This document shows positions 40,471 through 54,412 of a stretch of 64,000 nt of DNA, piece after piece. Position numbers and translations under genes: made by a program. The notes below the pieces were generated by a model. The model worked only from the letters and a program-made list of their open reading frames with translations. It made no database searches and was not told where the DNA came from. The stretch is from Archegozetes longisetosus (taxonomy: Eukaryota; Arthropoda; Arachnida; Sarcoptiformes; Trhypochthoniidae), in NCBI GenBank assembly GCA_018873245.2, contig JAEMBT020000005.1, forward strand, positions 4,946,001-5,010,000, given 5' to 3'. Position 1 is the stretch's first letter. Each line of letters begins with the position of its first letter.

Positions 40471-43400
40471 TCATTCAAACAAACCTGAATTATTCAAACT
40501 GACTCTAGCCTTCCTTTTGACCAATAATGAAGATGTAATAATAGGTGAAGTGGTGGAAGCAGTTGAAGGATCGCAGCTGTAGTTGTTAGTAGAAGAATCG
40601 TTTGAAAGTTCCAAACCAACGATCTCCATATGCAAAGGTTCAGACGATGACTCGCTTGTATGTAAGTTAATGCCTCCCGTACTGATCATTATGTTCTGGT
40701 CCCGCGATCGACGAGTTGAGCGTTGAGTTGATGAGGCTCTGCCTATTTGGTCCCTATCACGACCTGTTTCCAAAATCATTGTTTTAAGTCAATTCTCTAG
40801 AGTTTGATTAATCAACTATTCATACCTTTTTTGCCCTTTTCATTGGAACGGTTGGCAATTTTATCTTTATTCGAATCTTTACAGTTCACATTTTTCTGCT
40901 TATTAATCTTCTGGTTCTTGGGGACAGTGCCAGCTCTTAATCGTGGTTTATTGCCCCAAGAGATACCTGAAGTGTCTTTAATTGTCATTTCATCATCACT
41001 GGAACAAACAGTTTCCGGTGTATACGGCGGTTCACTCGACACCTTTCCTTTTCTAATCCTCAAGCCTTTAGATCTATTTGAGAAATTAGCTTCAGATGAC
41101 TCATTTGTCACACAATCATTATCTAGCGATGAGGCGCGAGTTCGAGTCGAGACATTCTGAATACGAGCTACGACTCCCGTTGAAATGGGGAAAGATGGCG
41201 AATAACTAAAAGAATTTTTCTTCGGTGAATCTTCCACTCCCATACAAGCTTTTATCAGTTCTGCTGCATTTTCTGAACTTTTCCGCTTATTCGGTCGCGA
41301 CTGTATGTCTGATGACTGCTTTGACTCAAGTTGTAAAGAGTTTTCCGGTTGAAGATCAGGCATTTTGGGACTGCAATCTTCATCGTCGGATTTCAAAATG
41401 TCGTTATCTTTAGAAGAATCTAAGTTTTCACTAGTACCTGAAAGATTCAATAGAGCTTCATCAATATCTTCGCCATCACTAGACTTCTTCATAATATAGT
41501 TGTGATCAGAAGCAACAGAATGTAACTTGTCGTCAATGATTTCTTCATCGCTGTGAATCTGATTTTCATTTTCAATTGATGATCGTATAAGTCTAGGAAC
41601 GCTTTCGCACTCAATGTCCTCAAGTTTTGTGTCATCATTACTTGACAGAGATTGGCTATCTTGACACTGAACAGTCAAGTCGACCGGTTCTAGTTGTGGC
41701 AGATCAACATCAGTTGAGTTACTGTCCTGGTTTTGAACATCACTTTCACTGTTTGAACTCTCATCGATAGTTGGACTGTTGTTTAAATCATTTCTAATGA
41801 CGAATTAGGAGTTTCTTTAGGTTTTTGTTCATTGTTCGTGTTGACTGAATTGAATGATTCGATCGGACTATTAGTCCTCGTCATTGGTATTAAGAGAGAT
41901 GGAGAATTGATAGACGGACTCTTTGCAGGCACGAGTTTGATGGAAGGCGAGGGATTAGTCACCACAACCGATTTCACAACAACCAGTTGACCGATCGAAT
42001 TACCAGCCACTGAGACCGGAACACCTGTCTGTGTAACATTACCCGCAGTCGCCACTTTCGACACTAACAGACGCACTGGTGGTGATGTCGTGTTTATGGG
42101 TATTGGAGATCCACTCGATGGTAACGTGTTTGGAGACAAAGGCGAGACTGGAGACGAAGCCGTAGAATTGATCAGTTCTACCAATTTATTAGCGGCCGAT
42201 CTGACTGTTATGCCTCCGCTTCCAGACGGAATCGTAAGCAATTTGAATGGAACGGCTTTGGGCGGCATAGCGTTAGTGAGAGTAGGGTTGGTCAAATCAG
42301 ATGTTTTTCCGCTATTGTTAGTTGAGGTATTCGGACTGTTCAGATTGGGTTTGAATGTGATTAATGTGACTCTACTGCCACTTTCTAGTGTTGATGGTTT
42401 CAGTTGAGGAAACATAGAAGTCGATGTGTTTGTAGTAAAAGAAGGCACAGTCGTTGTAATAACGATTTGTAAAGGCTGCTTCGCGGTCTCATCACTAGTT
42501 CCAACTATTCTTGGCTCTGATTGAGACGAAGCCTGAGATATGACTTTTTCACTCTCATCACTTTTCTCATCATTCTCATTGCTTTTATTAGCTTTGTTAT
42601 CATCTTCATTACTTTTCGCAACTATATCTTCTTCAACAACACTTCTATTTGATGTTTTCAAGTCATGATCAAACACATGATTTTCTACGCTCGGCTTATC
42701 GACTTCAGAACTGAGATTTTTATTTGCTTCCGATTCTGCTTGTACTGAACTATTGGAAGTGGCAGTGATTTCAGTAGTTGATAAATTAGAAGTATTTATA
42801 GGCATTTGATTAGCTTTAGAATCAGTATTATTTTCATTTGTTTCTTCTATTTTATGAACTTCTGGTTGAATATCAATTTTTGCACTTTCGCTATGACACT
42901 CAATATTATTCAGTTCCATATTCTGATCTTCATTTTTGACTGAAGTACTACTTGAAGTTTGACACAAGTCATTGAAATCATGTTGATTAGAGTTAGAATC
43001 AGTTTCTAAACTATTAGATTCATTAGAAATGGTCAAAGAATTAGGGGTTTCACATTTGACATCACCATTTAGGAGATTGGGTGTCGTTTGTTGACTGTGA
43101 CTGTTAACTGATATACAAGTCATTGGTTCTGATTCAGTCAGAGTAACACTATCGCAAAGTTTATTTACATTTTCAGACATATTCAAATTCAATTTCGGGA
43201 CCGTAGATGTCGTTTCACTTAGACTTATCTCGTTATCGCATTCATCTTCTATTGCATTTTCATCCACAGGAGAGTTAGCTTTATTCAGATGAAACAAGTT
43301 TGTGGTTCGCGCTGAAGAATTCAGCTCTCTTGAAGTAACTAAAGCTGGAATCGCAGAAGGTATACAATTCAATCTTCCGATTCGAGATATTTTACTCACA

Positions 43401-46400
43401 ATTGCTTCAGTATTTGCATTAATTAAAGGCTCAACGGTAACTACAGCCGCGACCGCAAGCTTTCTTGGCTTGCTTCTCAAGCTCTCCGAAGACTCCGTTG
43501 TGTCTTTCAACGAAATCTTGCCCTTTGCTCAGTTTCTGGTATAGAGACTTCATTTTCTGAATGGGTTTGCTCTGAATGTGTCGTTTCGTTGTTTGTATGA
43601 CATGTTTGTACATTCAATTGAATCTTTTGATTGAGATGCGATGAGGGCTTTACTGCACATTTAGTTTCAGTTTTGTCAATATTGGAATCACTATCTTCTG
43701 GTATAACTGATCCTAAGCTGACTGATGCGCTGTTAGGAGTTGGTATCGATGTATTAACTGAATTCAAATCTCTACTTTCTCTATTCTCAATATTGTCATC
43801 TTTTGATAGTTCACTTGTTTTGCTAACATTGTCATTAGAGGTCACATGTATTGCACATTGTTCTGAACTTATGTCATCATTATTGATCTGAGGCACAGAT
43901 TTGTTTGTCGATATGTTATTATCATTATTATTATCATTTAATTTATTTTGAGCACTATTAGAACAAACTTCAGATGATTGCAAAAATACAGTCTCAACGG
44001 TTTCGGCGGAATTGGTCGAACTTAATGCGAATGAAGAGTCATTAATAGTTTTGTTGAAATCAACTAAAGACTCGACACTCGGAGAGGCACATAAAGACAA
44101 GTTAGAGGTGACAATACCGCCGCCTGAAAGGAAGCGTTGTTCTCTTTGCAACTTTTTTCTTTGGTTTTTATTCAGATTATTTGTACATTCGGTGACCAAA
44201 GTCGACTCGGCAGACATGGCTCTCGTCGTTCTGACGCCTCTCACCTTTTTCGATACGTTACTAGTAGCTTTTATCTCCAGCTCACTCGTAGAATCTCTTC
44301 TATTTGACACAACGACTGCAGAATTAGGCCCTCGTATTGATATATGGAGAGGAGGAACACGAGGTTCAGCTATCAATACTTGACTCTCTAAGCATTGGTT
44401 GGCTACAGATAACGATGGATTTGATGGTTCGTTTGACTTTTGTTTTGTGAAATGACTTCGAGGATGAAACGATGAATTAGATGATGAGGTCGATGGAAAG
44501 CTATCCTGTTTTGGAGACTCCATTTTGACTCTCAACTTGAGTTTATCTGCAGCTGAACTGTTAGCAGATGTACCATCATTTGCAGCTACACAGGTGCTAG
44601 AACTAATTTCATTTGTATGGGTCGGTGTGTCTCCGTTTGCCACATCCATCGATGACTGCGACGACACATCTGTTCCAGATTTTCCTAATCCAGAATCTGT
44701 ATCTGACGAGTGGTTATTATCTTTACCATTACTGCCAGTGTCTGATAGACTTCTCTCAGAATGTCCGCCAACATCTGATCCGGCATCGAGTTCAGGGAAT
44801 AACGTTGCCGGAGATGGTCTGTCCTCCTCTTCTTCGTCACTTAGCATCGGCTCTAATAGACCAGTGAACGGGTTTATCAGATGTTTGGTCTTGCTATTCA
44901 TTCTTGACGCTGGAGGAGAAGGAAATACTGGATTTGTTTCCACATCTTTCTCGTTAGTAGAACCGACAACTTTCTCATTGGCTGCAACTGTAGATACAAT
45001 TAGACTAGACTTTTCTTCGTGTGGCTTTGTTTGTGCATTTGCTGATTGAAAAGATTTACTACAAGACGCTTGAGTTGTGGTCACGTATAAAGGTTTACGC
45101 ACAGCTGAAGCTATAGGAGGAGAGCCAACAATTGCGGCCGAAACTTGGGAGCGAGATAACTGTGAGCGCAATGACAAATGACCAGCTCTTACAACCTGAG
45201 GTTGTCCTTGTGCTTCAGGATGTATTGAAGGGAATCTAGTTTCAAGTATAAATTATATCACTTTCAGAACAATCTAAACAATTCAAGCAGATAAGTCTAA
45301 ATATGCTTATTCTTTGAGTTTCTAAATCAAAATCACTTTCGATTTATACAACAATTTATATAGTATTTTAAGTCTATTATCGAATAGATTCAATTTTAGT
45401 CATTCCATTCGATGCATTGTCAAAATAATCTCATCCTTTTCATATTTTAACTCAACATTCATCCAGAGATCACAAGAAAAGGCTTAAATCAAACAGTAAC
45501 AAAACAATTCATAACTTCTTAATCTTTCTAAAATTGATTTTTGTGGTAAAAGTTCGAACTTTGAACGAATGCATGACTAAAACTGAATCTACTTCATGAG
45601 TATGGAGTATAAAGTTGACAAAAATCGAAAGTAATTCTTGTTTGGAACTTAAAGAAGAAGTGAATATTTTAAGATTGATGAGAAAAGATAAAGTTGCAAA
45701 CCTTGAAATGGCGCTAATAGGAATGCTTATCAAATGCTGAGGCAAATTGAACGAAGATTGCGTTTGTATGGATGAAGCGGAATCTATTCCTGACTGTTGT
45801 GGCAATGAATTGGACGGTGATGGTATGTGCTTTAGTGTTGCGGATGTTGTTGGGGTTATAGATACAGAAGATTGTGCACAAGATAAGGGTGAAGACTGAG
45901 TCACTGGATTTGAATTATTAGAATGAGTCGATTCTGGAATTTCAGATTCTGTTTTATCTTTAGATTTTCTCGCTTTTCGCGGTTTGCGCTTCTGCCCCGA
46001 ATCACTCGAAGGATTCACTTGATTGAGTGACGACGAAGTGGGCGGTGCCATCACTTTGAGATGTCCGGCAGCAGCGTCACTTTGCAATAGGTTCACAAGA
46101 AGAGGACTGGTTAGCGCAACATTAGCTGAGGCCCCGTTTGCATTAATGCAGCTCTGATTGACAGCAGCCGCCACTGCCGCCAATGCCATCGTCTGTGCAG
46201 GTTGTGATTGTGCTTGTGTTTGAGGGCTTTGTTGTGGTTGTGATGGTAGGGACTGCTGACCAACTCTAACACTCTTTGCATCGCGAATGTAAGTCGATTG
46301 AGGCTTACTAATGGAACTTATGTTCGAAACAGAAGCAGTTATAGAAGTAATGGTTGAATTGGGAGAAGTTATAGCATTATTTGGTAACGATTGAGATGCT

Positions 46401-47584
46401 TGTGTCTGACCAAAGCTGGTCAATGGCAACCGAACTGAAGGCGTGGTAATGACTTGATTTGGCCGTTGGACTGATGTGTAATGCGACGCAGTGTTCAGTC
46501 CCTGTTTGGTGTGCATCGCGTGCTGCATACTTGCAAACGGAAACAGTCCATAGTTTGACTGAACTTCACGTAACGATGCGTTTCCTATTGCAGTCACTTG
46601 ACTTGACACACGAGACCCTCCGCTCGAGCTAACATTACAAGTGCTGGCGTTCGATCCAACACCTGTTGGCGATTGTGATGTCAAAGTAGAACTTGCACTA
46701 GAGTTAAGAAATGGGATCGGCTCTTGGTTTGCTGGCGCCACCACATTTGGCGATATAAATGTCAATCGATCCCTATTTGATTCACTTGTCGACAGAACAC
46801 TATTTGAGTTCGATGTCACTACATCTACATGTTGTTGACTTAAATATTGTGCTATATTTTTGCGAGTAATTTCAACACTCGGTCCACTCGAAGGCGAACC
46901 AATAAAGTCAATACTTGATGAAACAACTGACGAAACACTATTGGACGTCGATATCAGAGAATTATTGTTTACATGATTATAAGTCAATGCTATGTCATTA
47001 TTATTTATATTAATTGCTGAGGAGTTCACTGTGGAGGTGACCACACTCGCACTGTTCACTACACTTTCATTTGCTTTTCCAACTAATAATTGTTCGTGAC
47101 TTTCGTTGAAATTATTGGCCAAAGTTAGGGTTATTACCTATTAATTCAATAATCATTAGTCATTTCAATCTCAACTGCAACTCATTTCAGACCTGATCGC
47201 CTTCGATTTGTACGGATAATATCCCTAATTCTCGTAAAGTGTTATCTCCTCTTTCTGCCAATTGCCTCAACCGTTGGGCGGCATTTCGAGGTATGTTGAA
47301 AGTCACTCGAACACTATTCCATGGCTCAACTTTTGTCACTTGGAAAGGCTTCTTGTGATCTAAAAATAAGCAAAACAATCGTTAGTAAAGCTTAGAAACA
47401 ATCAAATGGATTGGCTTTGATGAGTGAATAGCGAAATATTGGTGAAATGCATACCGTCCGAGACGAGCCTTTTTAATTTGCATATAATTTGTCGCAATCT
47501 GTTAGGAAAGGTCGGGTCCCTGAGATCACCTTCACATGTGAGAACTGTACGCGCTAAGTCTGGATCATCTCCTGAGACATCCAT
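40471..47584 (-). CDS. NCOA6: Nuclear receptor coactivator 6 (ASC-2/PRIP) ortholog
   Basis: A large coactivator that binds nuclear receptors and belongs to a KMT2C/D (COMPASS-like) methyltransferase complex. Exons are 47584-47455, 47359-47193, 47137-45702, 45235-40826 and 40763-40471, about 2,145 residues (human about 2,060). The diagnostic N-terminal block is [15 protein letters not shown] through [15 protein letters not shown] (exon 2). The other is [12 protein letters not shown], with the LxxLL receptor box, in exon 3, followed by a basic [11 protein letters not shown]. The rest is Ser/Thr/Asn-rich and disordered. The 4.4-kb exon changes frame twice, at 43507-43533 and about 41783-41803, each as if one base were missing. 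Restoring both makes every phase fit, so I treat it as a live gene with sequence errors; real decay cannot be excluded. Confidence 0.88.
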
Positions 47585-48835
47585 ACCTTCAACACAATTA
47601 CAATCATTTGTTAGTCAATTCATTTTCTACACATATTCAAAACATTTGCAATTGACATAACTTTGCAAACTATAAATTCATTAGTGATTCAAAGGTAAAT
47701 AAGAGGTATGAATAAATTGCATTCGACTGAAATGAACCGGAATAAGAACTAATTGGTCGTTAGCTTTGCTGTGGTTTAGCGATATGTTAAAATAAATAAT
47801 AATAATTGCAAACTAATCAAACATTCATTTGCCATACATTGAAATTTTGAGGAAAATTTAGTTATTAATTCAAATGTTTAATTAAAATAAAGCAAACAAC
47901 AAATAAGAACTAATATTTGGTAAGTTTTCAAATAAATGTTACTAAGTATTGATATAAATGTATTTAACAATCCATAAGTCATATCAATATTAATGTTAAT
48001 ATGAATTGAAATATGAAAATGAGTGCAAAAATAGACTTTTTTAATACTAATTATCTAAACGAAACTAAGTATTGGACTTAAATGAAACAGTATTAAAGTG
48101 GTTAACGAAGAAGAAAATTGCAAAATAATAAAAATAAAAAAATAAAAATAGAAAATAAAATCAAACATATAAGTTGTTGGTCAAATAGAAAGTGAATCAC
48201 TGATTGGGTACATCGAAAACAATAAGCGCATAAGAAGAGAATAGAAAAAAGGTAATCGAAAATAGTTCATTAATAGTTAACTGGCAACAATAAGAGAAAA
48301 GTAGAAACTATCGGCTAGCAATTGGTGGTTACCTTCACATGATATAATCTTTGGCATGATTTTATGCCATTGACGTTCGCCATAGAGGAACAATAACATC
48401 GACAGCCATTTGCAATTAAGGCGCATGAGCTCACACTGAACTACTCCATGAGCAATACATAGCTTACTATTAGCTACACTTGCTATCCATTCCCATACAC
48501 CGTACTATATGTTCCTATCTATTCCTATATTATGCTATACTATTTTATCATATTTTCTATTCAAAACATTTTCACATCTCTTATCTATACGCTAGATGGC
48601 TTTAGTGAGCTCTATAAATAATTACATCCAATTATTGTTCAGTAAACAATTCTTTAGCGCTGTTTTTCAAATTTATCTTAAATCAAACTATTTTCTTATG
48701 ATTAATGCTTTTGTTTAATTTATTCATGTTTTGTTTTAATTTACAATAGTTTCTGTAGTTTTTCATTTTTATCATCTATTTAAGTTTAGTTAATCGTAAA
48801 AAATGTGATGATACAAATTGTACAAACAGATGAAT
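47585..48835. other. Upstream of NCOA6 / 3' flank of TAF2
   Basis: 1.25 kb, AT-rich, with no supportable ORF. It should include the NCOA6 promoter. Confidence 0.4.
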
Positions 48836-51800
48836 TTACGGACTCCTTTGGCTATGTTTGACAGGCGAAGGATTAGTACTGCCTCCAGAACTAGCGGTTC
48901 TATCGTGAGAGTGCTTTTCTTTGTCGCTGTGATGTTTGTGCTTATGCTTACTCTTATGTTTGTGCTTCTTCTTCTTTTTCTTCTTGTCCTTATGCACTTT
49001 GGATGAATGTCCGCTTTCGTCCTTATCTTTCTTTGACTTTTCTCTGTCCTTCTCTTTGGGATGAGATATAGGCTGTTCCATATTCAGTATTGGAATAGGA
49101 CTTGGACTCAGTTGTCTGACTATCAGATCAGGCGTCAAGTCTATCGAACTTTGCGCTTGAGAAGTAGAAGCTGTTATGTTATCGTCGAGTAGAGATCGCG
49201 TATTGTCTGCATTGGTCATTGTCGGCGATTGAGCCAAGATTTCACTTTCCATAATGTTACCACTGCTTTGATCGCTCAATTGATTGTGTTTTGAATCATT
49301 TATCTAATTTAGATTAATTTAATATAAATCAATTTGCCAAAAAACTAGTCAAAGTCAAATATTTACCATGTCATCGAAAGAGTATTCTGTTGGAATCATT
49401 TCAATGTCATTTAAATTTTCAACTTGTTTCGAGTCTTCTTTCGAATGGTTTATCTCATCTTCAACTTCCATTTTAGATTCATGATTCTGCATATACAAGT
49501 TCGATCGTTTGTCTCAAATGGTTTTTCTGAATACAAATAGTAATAGACTCACCGAAACCTCATCTGTCACTAACGATGTGCTGACAGTAGCCTTTTTCTC
49601 TTTAAGATTCAAAACAACGGAAAACTGCAAATATATTCGAGCATTAGTGGTTTAATAAACAATAGAGTAGCCATGAAAACTTTTGGTTTTATGAATTTCA
49701 AGGTATCTCTAGATTCTCGACGATACGAGATCTAGTTTTCATGGCTATAATAGAGATATAAAATACCTCCGGTTTCGGTAGGCATGAGGGTCTGCCACGT
49801 CCGTACAACTTATAATATAAATCAACAACAGCACATCGTATTTTTGAATCATATGACAAAAGCGAGTTCATTAGACGCCATAAGCGATCGACTAAGTCTT
49901 CTGTATTTAGCAAATTTTGCTGATTCTTAACGAAAGGAGGATTTTTAACTAACTTTTTCAAAATGAATAATCGAATCGAAGGGATTGGTTCATTTTCAAC
50001 CAAATCTAGAAGAAAATCCAAATCTTCTTTTCTAACTTCAGATTTGGTTATGTCAATTAATGCTTCTAAGGCTGCTTTGCGAACATTGATGAAAACCCCA
50101 TTAACGGCATATTCGCGGAAAAATAAAGGATTGCTTGGCAAATGTCCCATTTTTTGTAAGTGTCTAATAGCTTTCAAGCAGCTTACAGTCACAGTAAGCT
50201 TATAACAGGGCAAAATTTTGTCTAAATTCAAATATCGTGTAATTTCTTCTAATATGCATTTGGTATCTGTTGAAAGGGCATCGGCAGTGATTTGCAAACC
50301 TGTCGGATCGATAACTGCTGATACTACAGGAGTCACCGTTTCGGCTAAAGCGTCAACTAATATCGCCCTATAGTAGTTATCGGAAAATTTATTTTTACTA
50401 TTGTCGTTATATTTAAACAGGTCGAATAAAAATCTTAGAACTTCTTGTGGACAAATTCCATGAGTGTTTCTTAATCCTGCCATCGCCAATGGTATTGCCT
50501 TTTGAAGGAAGTAATGCTGAAACTTTGAAAAGTTGTTCAACTTTATGATGTGAGGGCATGAATAAGATCCAAATAGTTTGCGAAAAATGGTTAACATGGC
50601 GGGGGGACCTGTCCATGTAGCAGCCATTTGATTGGCAACCTTTCGAAGGCACATCGTTGCTGCACACCTGACTCTATAAAAGCACTGCTCATTGTTTATT
50701 GTATCGGTTAAAGCATTACGAGTTGGTGGAGTACTGTATTTATCAATACATTCAATCACTTCCATCTGTGCTGTAACATCACGCTCATAACGCAATTGAT
50801 ATTGCCATTGATAGTCTGGTTGTTCAAAGACAACTTGACGAAGTAATTGCATTTCCGGGTCTATACGGATCCATAAAACTGGGGAATCAGGGCTTCAAAA
50901 AGAAATTAGTTTTAGCAACAAAAATCATAAATTGATGTCTATTCTGGTTTTTGGTTTGAAGTAAAATACATTAGGATATAACAAAACTCACTCCATAGCA
51001 CTCAAGTCCATATCGACTTCTTCTCCAGTACACAACGGAATCTTTTTCTTTTTGTTTCGTCTACTTTTCGAATGACAAGTCAGGTCATGTTTGGTAACAT
51101 TATCTTCTATTTGTACTGGGTGTTTGAAAGTCCCGTCTAATTCTTGAACTGTTACAACTAAGGGACCCTAGAATTATTGCAGACAAACTTAAATAGTAAA
51201 ATTATTTGCTGAAAATTTTCATCAAATATTGTCTAGAGTTCTGAACAAGTGCTTTAAAGCATGCAAAATTTACAATATTCTTAGTTTAAGTTTGACATAA
51301 AAATAAAGTTCAACTCACAACATATCGTTTGATACCAGTAGAAGTTGTTTCGAGTTGTTTTATCTCAAGCTCGACAGTATTCCTTTTGCGATTGAAGACG
51401 AAGCTTCCGTGAAACTTGGCGTGTCCTCCCTGATAGACCCATTGCTTGAGAAAAGTGTCGATGTTTTTTCCAGTCACCGTAGATATGGCCCAAATGAAAC
51501 TATTCGTCGAAACCAGAAAATTAAACCAAACGTTTGCTGAAAACTTTTGTGGCGCTGCGTTTATGGCCAACGAAAGCAATTTATTGAAGACTTGCAAAAG
51601 TAATTCTCGTCCCAAATAGTTTTCAAGCATTCGAATAACTAAATGACTCTTCTTTTTATGTGCCTTATCATAAAGTGGAGAAATTGTATGCAAGTGTTTG
51701 ATTGGAAAATAAAAGGAATTGGTGTCGTTAGAAGTTTGATTCGAAGGATCCAATATAACTTCTCTGTATTTCTGCTCGTACTCAATCACATCTTGTAGTT

Positions 51801-53109
51801 GTTTATATAACTCAAATCGATATTCATTATTACCGAACGCCTTCTTAAAATATTGTGATGCAAGAAATGCTGAAATACCTCTTGTTAGCCAAGCATCAGA
51901 CCAGGACTGCATTGTTATAAAACAACCGAAAAACTGCTCTGCTATTGCACGAGATAAGGTACAACGCGATATATAGGTCTGATCAATGATGTGTCGCGAA
52001 TGCAGAAGATTTGTGGACAATATAGTCATCGTTGCGAACGGCTGTGCGTTTTCATAGGCCTCGTCAACAAAGACTTGTTTATAACAAGAATAGGGATATC
52101 GACTGGAAAGCAGTTCTTCGTAGAACTCAAAAGCTTCGTGAAGAAAACTACATGTGTCCCGAAGTAGTGGCAGTAAGTGAGGCAAACAAAAGTGTGTCAC
52201 TTCATGCATAAACGGGTCAACCATTATCTCGAACGGTCCGACTGCGAGTGCGATGTTTGGGGCACTGGTGGGAGTCGACAAACAGTAATGAAATGTTTTC
52301 TTTTCATATCTTGAGTGAAGACAGTTTCAATGAGATCGCCACAAGAGACAGCGACCATATTTGCGTCGACAGTGAACTCCATTCTCCAGGTGCAGGGCTC
52401 AGAATAAGAGTCGACACACGGAAACCATAGACGAGAGGAGTTTTCATACCTGTAAGTGAACATATGGGCCCCTCTCTCAGCCAGTGATCCTTCGGCTTCG
52501 GGTACAACGAACTGAACGCCTCCCAAAGGCTTTTCGACCGTGAACTCCACGTGAATGCGCATTATCTTACGCTCTTTTATCGAACTTATGATTTCAGGTG
52601 TCTGTGGTACTTGAACAATAAGTTCTCCATTTCCGCGATCTGGATCTACGCTATTGACGACCGATAAGTGACAGTTGTAAAAGTTGTCTAAGTTTCTCTG
52701 TTTTGAGTCAGATTGTGAGATCTCCAGAGTCGGATCACTGTATGTGAAGGTACAGTCATTTTGTTCATTAATCATAACCCGATATATCCGACACTGTTTA
52801 CTATTTAATTTGATTTTTTTCAGTTCATCCCTTTGTGATATGATGTGAAGCTCAACAAAACCCTTATTAAAAATAATGAAATCTTGATATTAATAACATT
52901 TCAAAATCAGTACAATAATACTTACAATAAATGATTGCTTCTGAAAATTAATGTTAGTTATGCATAGGTTTTGATGAGATCTAAACATTAAAATCAAATC
53001 AATTATTAAATTGTATTTTTGTCATAAATCTTGAAGATATCTTAAACAATTAGATAACTCACACTTTGAAGTGACGATTACTTTCGTTTTTATTATCCCT
53101 TTTATTCAT
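48836..53109 (-). CDS. TAF2: Transcription initiation factor TFIID subunit 2
   Basis: The TFIID subunit that contacts the initiator at core promoters. Exons are 53109-53063, 52980-52926, 52862-51319, 51167-50992, 50892-49767, 49624-49553, 49486-49367 and 49303-48836. The protein is about 1,202 residues (human 1,199). It has the M1-aminopeptidase-like fold: [69 protein letters not shown]. The zinc-protease HExxH is replaced by non-catalytic residues, as in all TAF2. FYGS-like [23 protein letters not shown] and a C-terminal His/Lys-rich tail follow. Exon 3 has one frame break at about 52290 (TTC ATT where TTC CAT is expected). Adding one base makes 1545 nt and restores all phases, so this is probably a sequence error. 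Confidence 0.94.
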
Positions 53110-53463
53110 TGTTGTCGCAAAACATTCAATTGAAGTGCGATACGAAAAATTTAATTGAGATCTAATACGAAACCAGTTGAAGTATGATTAGAATAAATGA
53201 AAACAAATAGATGACTGTGAAAACTTGTGTTGAGTATAGTTGACAAATAGTTGAATTTGATTACAATATTTGCTTGCTCGTTACTCCAGTAGATGCCACG
53301 ACGCATGAAAAACACAATACTTTTTGCGTGCATAACGCAAACACTTCCTCTTCCTTTGAGTCACGTTTGACTGCTAAGTCTAAACTAATTCATCAACAAT
53401 TTGATTCCGGCTCAGCGCTGGTCATAGCAAGACTATTCTCGGTCGGAACGGTTATTATCAACA
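53110..53463. promoter_or_regulatory. Bidirectional promoter region of TAF2 and RPS20
   Basis: 354 bp separate the two start codons, which point away from each other. Both promoters and 5' UTRs must lie here or in upstream exons. Confidence 0.6.
53344..53357 (+). promoter_or_regulatory. Candidate 5' TOP tract of RPS20
   Basis: CTTCCTCTTCCTTT, 14 pyrimidines starting with C, lies 120 bp upstream of the RPS20 start codon. Ribosomal protein mRNAs normally begin with such a tract, which ties translation to growth signalling. The start site is inferred, not observed. Confidence 0.45.
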
Positions 53464-54009
53464 ATGGTATGTCTTACTTGAATATGACTCAATAATTATA
53501 ATTCTATGTATTTGTTTAATTGATAATTAACATGAAGAGAACACTAAGCATAAATCTATTATTTTTATTATATGCAGACTTCATACGCAAAGCCCGATCC
53601 AAACAAACCAGGAGTCGAAGAAACTCAGGTTCAAATACATCGCATTAGAATCACTCTTACCAGTCCTAATGTCAAGAGTTTGGAAAAAGGTTTGACTAAT
53701 ATCTAGACTAAGAAATCAATTCGGAGACTAATTTTTTTATTTTATCGTGAAGTTTGTGCCGAACTCATTAAAGGAGCGAAGGATAAGAAACTTCAAGTAA
53801 ACGGACCCGTAAGATTACCAACAAAGACTCTCCGCATCACCACTCGTAAGACTCCTTGTGGTGAGGGATCTAAAACTTGGGATCGATTTCAGATGAGAAT
53901 TCATAAGCGAGTCATAGATCTTCGCAGTTCTTCAGAGACTGTAAAGCAGGTTACTTCTATCAGTATCGATCCAGGAGTTGATGTTGAAGTGACAATCGCT
54001 GACCCTTAA
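53464..54009 (+). CDS. RPS20: 40S ribosomal protein S20 (uS10)
   Basis: A component of the small ribosomal subunit head. Three coding exons (53464-53466, 53578-53689, 53753-54009) give 123 residues. The first coding exon is only the ATG, followed at once by GTATGT, a common layout in ribosomal protein genes. The protein carries [46 protein letters not shown] and [15 protein letters not shown], and ends VEVTIADP. Complete and highly conserved. Confidence 0.97.
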
Positions 54010-54412
54010 AAATTATGTATCTTTATGAGTACGTTTGAATTAATAAATAAAAATATTTGAAAGATTCAATATTTGTTTAATTGTTTTATTTTGATGATTA
54101 GTAAAATCATTAAATTTTATTTAATATATGTAAACTAGTCACCAGTTATTCGGAAATTACCGCAACTATGTGAAACAAAAGTTAATACTGTACTAATACT
54201 AAACAGTTTAGTAATTATATAACAGGCTAAAAGTACCAGCTAGTAGATATCACCACTATTTGATTAAAATATTAACTTTCCAATTGTCAACATTGATAAG
54301 AATAGTAACTAAGAAAATATGTTTCTTTAAAAATGAACTCATTTGATAAAAATCTAGATTAAAATTTGATGAACTCTATCGACAAACAATAAAAGGCACG
54401 TGGATTGAGCTT
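54010..54412. other. Convergent 3' region of RPS20 and the GTPase
   Basis: AT-rich. RPS20 polyadenylation signals (aataaa) lie near 54041-54050. Nothing else seen. Confidence 0.45.

Noticed and set aside
43431-43613. 60-residue ORF bridging the NCOA6 frame break
   Set aside because: It is the third frame over the break; neither flank continues in it.
43507-43620. A 95-nt intron (GTACAA...GCAAG) to explain the NCOA6 frame break
   Set aside because: The length fits the phase, but the acceptor lacks a pyrimidine tract. A single missing base is simpler and matches TAF2.
44525-45049. 174-residue plus-strand ORF (also 44012-44383, 42090-42407 and others)
   Set aside because: Antisense shadows of the Ser-rich NCOA6 exon.
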